Positions 5,188-8,504 of a DNA stretch of 8,504 bases are shown here, piece by piece (positions within the stretch are counted from its first letter, which is position 1; every line of letters begins with the position of its first letter). Under the pieces are notes generated by a model, which did not search any database, was not told where the DNA came from, and saw only the letters and a program-made list of their open reading frames with translations. The DNA lies in contig JAJXSV010000086.1 of assembly GCA_021784375.1 (NCBI GenBank), positions 1-8,504 of the forward strand, given 5' to 3'. A program made the translations under genes and the position numbers. Origin of the DNA: Actinomycetes bacterium (GTDB lineage: Bacteria; Actinomycetota; Actinomycetes; S36-B12; UBA5976).

Positions 5188-6777
5188 ATGCGCCCCCTCG
5201 ATCCCGAGCTGATCCGCCGCTCGGGGCCCATCAGGGGTGCCGTGGTGGCGACCGTGCTCACCGGCCTGGTATCGGCCACGGCCGCGGTCGTCCAAGCAGC
5301 CAGCGCGGCCGCGCTGATCTCCCGCGCCTTCCTCCGACACCAGCCGGTGACCTCGCTCGGCCTCCCGCTGGCGGCATTCGCCGCCGCATGGCTGTTGCGT
5401 TCGACGGCGAACACGGTCCAGGACGTGTGGGCCCGACGTTCCGGACTGCGCGCGGTGGCCGCGCTGCGTCAGGAGATCGCGTCCGCCTATGCGCGGAGCG
5501 ATGCCAGCACGAGCACGATGTTCCCGCTGCTCAGCCGGGGGATCGATGCCCTCGAGGTGTACATCGCGCGTTACCTCCCGCAACTCGTCCTGGCGGTGCT
5601 GGTGCCCGTGGGTCTCGGTGCCTGGATCCTGCGCAATGACGGCTGGACGGCCATCGTCCTTGCCATCACCATCCCGCTCATCCCCGTGTTCATGGCCCTC
5701 ATCGGCTGGTTCACCGACGCCGCCGTGACCAAGCAGTGGTCAGCGGTCGGTCGCATCACGGATGTCATCGGCGACCTCTTCACCGGCCTGCCCGATCTCA
5801 TCATCTTCGACCGCGCCCGGGCCCAGGCGGACGTCATCCGCAGGCTCGGCACCGATGCCACGCACGCGACCATGCGCGTCCTGCGCATCTCCTTCCTGTC
5901 CTCCTTCGCACTCGAACTCATCGCCACCATCAGTGTCGCCATCATGGCGCTGGGCATCGGACTGCGGCTCACGAGTGGCCGCATCGATCTCGAGACCGGG
6001 CTGATGATCCTGATCCTCGCGCCCGATGTGTACCTGCCCCTGCGTCTCGTCGGCACGCAGTTCCACGCCGCCGTGGAGGGGATGGAGGCATGGAACCAGG
6101 CGCTTCCCCTGCTGCAAGCGCATCGGCAGTCCGGCGCTGTGCTCACCGGGCCCATCGACTCCTTGAGCTTCGAGGGGCTCGTATGCGGCTACGACATCCC
6201 GCTCACCGGAGCGCTGGTGTGGCGCTTCGAACGGGGGACGCTCACCGCCATCACCGGGCACAGCGGTGTCGGCAAGTCCACCTTGCTGCGCACGGCAGCC
6301 GGCCTCCTCCCACCTCTCTCCGGCAGTGTCTCGGTCAACGGCCAGCACGTGCACTCGCTCGACGAGCGCGTGTGGTTCGAGCACGTCGGATACGTGCCGC
6401 AGGAGCCGTGGTTGGGCCATGGCTCCGTGCGGGATGCACTCGCAGCCGGCGCGCGGTCGTCGGACGAGGAATGCCGGGCGGCCCTCGATCTCGTCGGCCT
6501 GCAGGGCCTCCCGCTCGATGCCCGCATCGACGACTTCAGCGGCGGGGTCTCCATCGGACAGCGTCGACGCATCGCCTTGGCGCGCTACCGGCTGCGCAAC
6601 TGCGATGTGCTGCTCCTCGACGAGCCAACTGCCGCCGTGGACGCGGAGAGCGAGGCGGCCATCCTCGAACTGCTGGAGGCGTGGCGTGCGCAGGGCGCGA
6701 TCGTCATCGTGGTGGCGCACCGCGCCGCCCTGGTGAAGGCAGCGACCAGCGTCCTGCATCTCGGGGGCGTGCGATGA
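5188..6777 (+). CDS. cydD: Cytochrome bd assembly ABC transporter, CydD half
   Basis: CydD joins CydC to form an inner-membrane ABC exporter that, in E. coli, moves reductant thiols (glutathione/cysteine) or handles heme and is required to assemble cytochrome bd. The 529 residues hold a six-helix membrane domain (about 15-290), ending in the CydD-typical L-A-P-D-V-Y-L-P-L-R and Q-F-H-A-A stretches, and then one nucleotide-binding domain. Walker A is G-H-S-G-V-G-K-S-T at 357-365; the Q-loop is in V-P-Q-E-P; the ABC signature is V-S-I-G-Q at 454-458, the same form as the L-S-V-G-Q of E. coli CydD, preceded by F-S-G-G; Walker B with catalytic Glu is L-L-L-D-E-P (475-480, E479); and the H-loop is H511. 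It is somewhat shorter than E. coli CydD (588). The ATG at 5188 has no ribosome site but sits at a leaderless-type distance from a -10. Its stop overlaps the cydC start by 4 bp (ATGA). Confidence 0.93.
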   Translation: MRPLDPELIRRSGPIRGAVVATVLTGLVSATAAVVQAASAAALISRAFLRHQPVTSLGLPLAAFAAAWLLRSTANTVQDVWARRSGLRAVAALRQEIASAYARSDASTSTMFPLLSRGIDALEVYIARYLPQLVLAVLVPVGLGAWILRNDGWTAIVLAITIPLIPVFMALIGWFTDAAVTKQWSAVGRITDVIGDLFTGLPDLIIFDRARAQADVIRRLGTDATHATMRVLRISFLSSFALELIATISVAIMALGIGLRLTSGRIDLETGLMILILAPDVYLPLRLVGTQFHAAVEGMEAWNQALPLLQAHRQSGAVLTGPIDSLSFEGLVCGYDIPLTGALVWRFERGTLTAITGHSGVGKSTLLRTAAGLLPPLSGSVSVNGQHVHSLDERVWFEHVGYVPQEPWLGHGSVRDALAAGARSSDEECRAALDLVGLQGLPLDARIDDFSGGVSIGQRRRIALARYRLRNCDVLLLDEPTAAVDAESEAAILELLEAWRAQGAIVIVVAHRAALVKAATSVLHLGGVR

Positions 6778-8411
6778 AGCGGACGATCCTGGCCGTGCTC
6801 GCCGCCGCCGCCACCTTCGCCTCGGCCATCGGCCTGGTGACCACCGGGGCCTGGCTGATCAGCGAGGCGGCCCTGCGTCCCCCACTGCTCACGCTTGAGG
6901 TCGCCATCGTCTCGGTACGCGCGTTCGGCATCTCGCGAGGCTCGTTCCGCTGGCTCGAGCGCGTGGTGTCGCACGACGCCGCATTGCACGAGACCGTGCA
7001 ACGGAGGGCGCACCTCTGGACCGCACTGGCCAAGGCGGGCCCGCGTGGGGCGTGGGGCCTGCGCACCGGGGATGCGATCACCAGGGTCATGCAGGATGCC
7101 GAGCTGCTGCAGGACCGCATCACCCGCGTCATCGTCCCTGCCGCCGCAGCCATCGTCACCGCCCTGGGCGCGGTGCTGCTGCAGGTGCACCTGCAATCGC
7201 TCGCGGGACTGCTGTTCCTTGCCGCCTTCGCGGTCGCCGGAATCCTCGTGCCCCTGCTCGCACACCGCGTCGAATTCGCCGCCGCCCAGCGTGCGCTGGT
7301 GGAGCGCGCGACCATGAACGCGCAGTTGGCGGCGCTGGTGTCCCACAAGGACGAGATGCGCGTGCTGGGCCTGGTGGACGCGGCCCTCGTCGATATCGCA
7401 GCGGCCGACGGGCGGCGCCTCAGGATCGAGACACGGGCCGCGCTGCTCTCCGGGCTCACGCAGTGGGTGGCGCTGGTGGCGAGCGGCCTGGCCATCGTCG
7501 GCGGACTCCTGGCGGCGATCCCGGCCGTCCTCGACGGTTCGTTGCAGGGGCCACACCTGGCGATCGTCGCCCTCCTGCCCTGGTCGGCGAGCGAGGTCAT
7601 CACCGCGCTCGCACTGGCCGCCTCGGCGCTCGTGCGGGTGCGCTCAGCGGGCGCCCGACTGGCCGACATCGAGACCCTGGAGCCCGTGGTGCCGGCTGTG
7701 CAGCCGCGTGAGCAGGCCGGGCTCTCGGTGCAGGGGTTGGCGGTCCGCTGGAAGGACGTGGACGCCGTCCACGACATCGACATCGAGGTGCCGCGGGGCC
7801 ATCGGGTGGCCTTGGTCGGTCGCAGCGGTGCCGGTAAGTCCAGCGTGGTGAGTGCAGTGCTGGGTCTGGTGGAATACCGCGGGACGGTTGCCGTCGGGGG
7901 GGCGGCTGGCGACCTGCCTCGTGCCTCGCTCATCACCGCTGTGCCGCAGGCACCGCACATCTTCCACACCACGGCACGGGAGAACCTGCGCATGGCCATC
8001 GGCGCGGTCCCCGATCTGCAGCTGCGGCGGGCACTCGACCGGGTCGGCCTCGCGCACGTCGAGCTGGATCGCGACCTCGGCCGCATGCCGCTCTCGGGTG
8101 GCGAGGCCCAGCGCCTGGGGCTGGCCCGTGCGCTGTTGCTGGACGCCCCGGTCATCGTGCTGGACGAGCCCACGGAGCACCTCGACGAGGACACCGCGGC
8201 CGAGGTCATGCGCACCATCCACGACCAGACGTGGGACCGCTCGGTCCTCATGACCACCCATCGCCTCACGGACCTGACGGACTTCGACTGTATCCACGTC
8301 ATTGAAGACGGAACCATCGTCTGCAGCGGCACGTTCGCCGAGTGCCTCATGGGCAGCGCATGGTTCCGTGAATCGGTGGAATGGCGTTTGGACAAAGCCC
8401 GCCTCGATTGA
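6774..8411 (+). CDS. cydC: Cytochrome bd assembly ABC transporter, CydC half
   Basis: This is the second half of the CydDC exporter needed for bd oxidase maturation. The ATG overlaps the cydD TGA (ATGA), implying coupled translation and equal amounts of the two halves. The 545 residues start almost at once with the first membrane helix and include the CydC-typical W-L-E-R-V-V-S-H-D-A (corresponding to Y-F-E-R-L-V-S-H-D-A in E. coli CydC) after the second helix. The nucleotide-binding domain has Walker A G-R-S-G-A-G-K-S-S at 349-357, a Q-loop in V-P-Q-A-P, signature L-S-G-G-E at 440-444, Walker B V-I-V-L-D-E (460-465) and H-loop H496. All catalytic motifs are intact in both halves, so both ATP sites look competent. 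The halves are separate genes, unlike the fused CydCD of Streptomyces. Length is close to E. coli CydC (573). Confidence 0.94.
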   Translation: MKRTILAVLAAAATFASAIGLVTTGAWLISEAALRPPLLTLEVAIVSVRAFGISRGSFRWLERVVSHDAALHETVQRRAHLWTALAKAGPRGAWGLRTGDAITRVMQDAELLQDRITRVIVPAAAAIVTALGAVLLQVHLQSLAGLLFLAAFAVAGILVPLLAHRVEFAAAQRALVERATMNAQLAALVSHKDEMRVLGLVDAALVDIAAADGRRLRIETRAALLSGLTQWVALVASGLAIVGGLLAAIPAVLDGSLQGPHLAIVALLPWSASEVITALALAASALVRVRSAGARLADIETLEPVVPAVQPREQAGLSVQGLAVRWKDVDAVHDIDIEVPRGHRVALVGRSGAGKSSVVSAVLGLVEYRGTVAVGGAAGDLPRASLITAVPQAPHIFHTTARENLRMAIGAVPDLQLRRALDRVGLAHVELDRDLGRMPLSGGEAQRLGLARALLLDAPVIVLDEPTEHLDEDTAAEVMRTIHDQTWDRSVLMTTHRLTDLTDFDCIHVIEDGTIVCSGTFAECLMGSAWFRESVEWRLDKARLD

Positions 8412-8424
8412 GCACCATGCGTAC

Positions 8425-8504
8425 ATGACCGAGCAACCGAGCAAGGCGCTGCTTGATGCGGTGCTGGACATCTCCAGTGGTGCGACCCTGCGGAGCACGC
8501 TGCA
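8425..8504 (+). CDS. Probable GAF-domain sensor kinase, N-terminus only
   Basis: Only 26 residues are present before the window ends. They include L-L-D-A-V-L-D-I-S-S-G and L-R-S-T-L. This is the pattern that opens the first GAF domain of DevS/DosT-like actinobacterial histidine kinases (L-L-x-A-V-x-x-I-S/G-x-x-L-D-L-x-x-x-L-x-x-I-V). The ATG at 8425 lies 13 nt after the cydC stop, on the same strand, so it is probably co-transcribed with cydDC. The ATG at 8417 runs into a stop after three codons. No clear ribosome site precedes 8425. In the DevS family the GAF-A domain binds heme and senses O2, NO or redox state, which would suit a neighbour of a bd oxidase. The assignment rests on a very short match; another GAF-containing protein is possible. 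Confidence 0.5.
   Translation, partial: MTEQPSKALLDAVLDISSGATLRSTL

Noticed and set aside
6535..6580. Apparent insertion in the CydD ABC signature (F-S-G-G-V-S-I-G-Q)
   Set aside because: Aligned to L-S-V-G-Q of E. coli CydD, the signature is V-S-I-G-Q, with F-S-G-G as preceding sequence; no insertion is needed.
5736..6773. Extension of the cydC frame upstream over cydD
   Set aside because: The region is open by chance in high-GC DNA; CydD is intact in the other frame, and CydC starts properly at 6774 with an ATGA overlap.
6704..8395. 563-codon minus-strand open frame opposite cydC
   Set aside because: The translation is Ser/Arg/Ala-rich low complexity; the plus strand has all CydC motifs in order.

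Overview
The window is a GC-rich chromosomal segment. Strong G/C preference at third codon positions, a GTG start, GC-rich hairpins without U-tracts, and a leaderless-type start all suggest an actinobacterium; the genus cannot be named from this sequence. I see no phage, insertion sequence, CRISPR array, tRNA or rRNA.

Left part (1-2327): a pirin-family gene on the minus strand runs off the left edge of the window. It diverges from a plus-strand class III (glutamate-1-semialdehyde aminomutase-like) PLP-dependent aminotransferase gene. An AT-rich palindrome of MarR-operator type lies 18-39 bp upstream of the pirin start codon. The aminotransferase has subfamily motifs (S-A-T-D-A-N-R, D-E-T-H-T) that differ from heme-pathway HemL, so it is probably not the tetrapyrrole enzyme.

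Central and right part (2328-8411): a complete cytochrome bd quinol oxidase locus in the order cydA, cydB, cydD, cydC. cydA and cydB encode the two membrane subunits; the axial heme ligands, quinol-site residues and proton-channel acids can all be found. cydD and cydC, overlapping by 4 bp, encode the two halves of the heterodimeric ABC transporter needed to assemble the oxidase. A strong hairpin separates cydAB from cydDC, and cydDC appears to have its own promoter and a leaderless start, so the two pairs may be expressed separately. No cydX-like small subunit is visible.

The last 80 bases begin another gene. Its first 26 residues resemble the start of the GAF domain of DevS/DosT-type sensor histidine kinases. 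The most interesting signal is in the cydA upstream region (2328-2571). Two near-identical 12-mers (GACGTTSGKCCC) lie 52 bp apart, about five helical turns, and both resemble the DevR/DosR hypoxia-response box; one carries a perfect TTCGGGAC half-site. Together with the kinase start beyond cydC, this suggests that an oxygen/redox two-component system controls this high-affinity oxidase. That is inference; no response regulator is in the window. No clearly unprecedented system was found.
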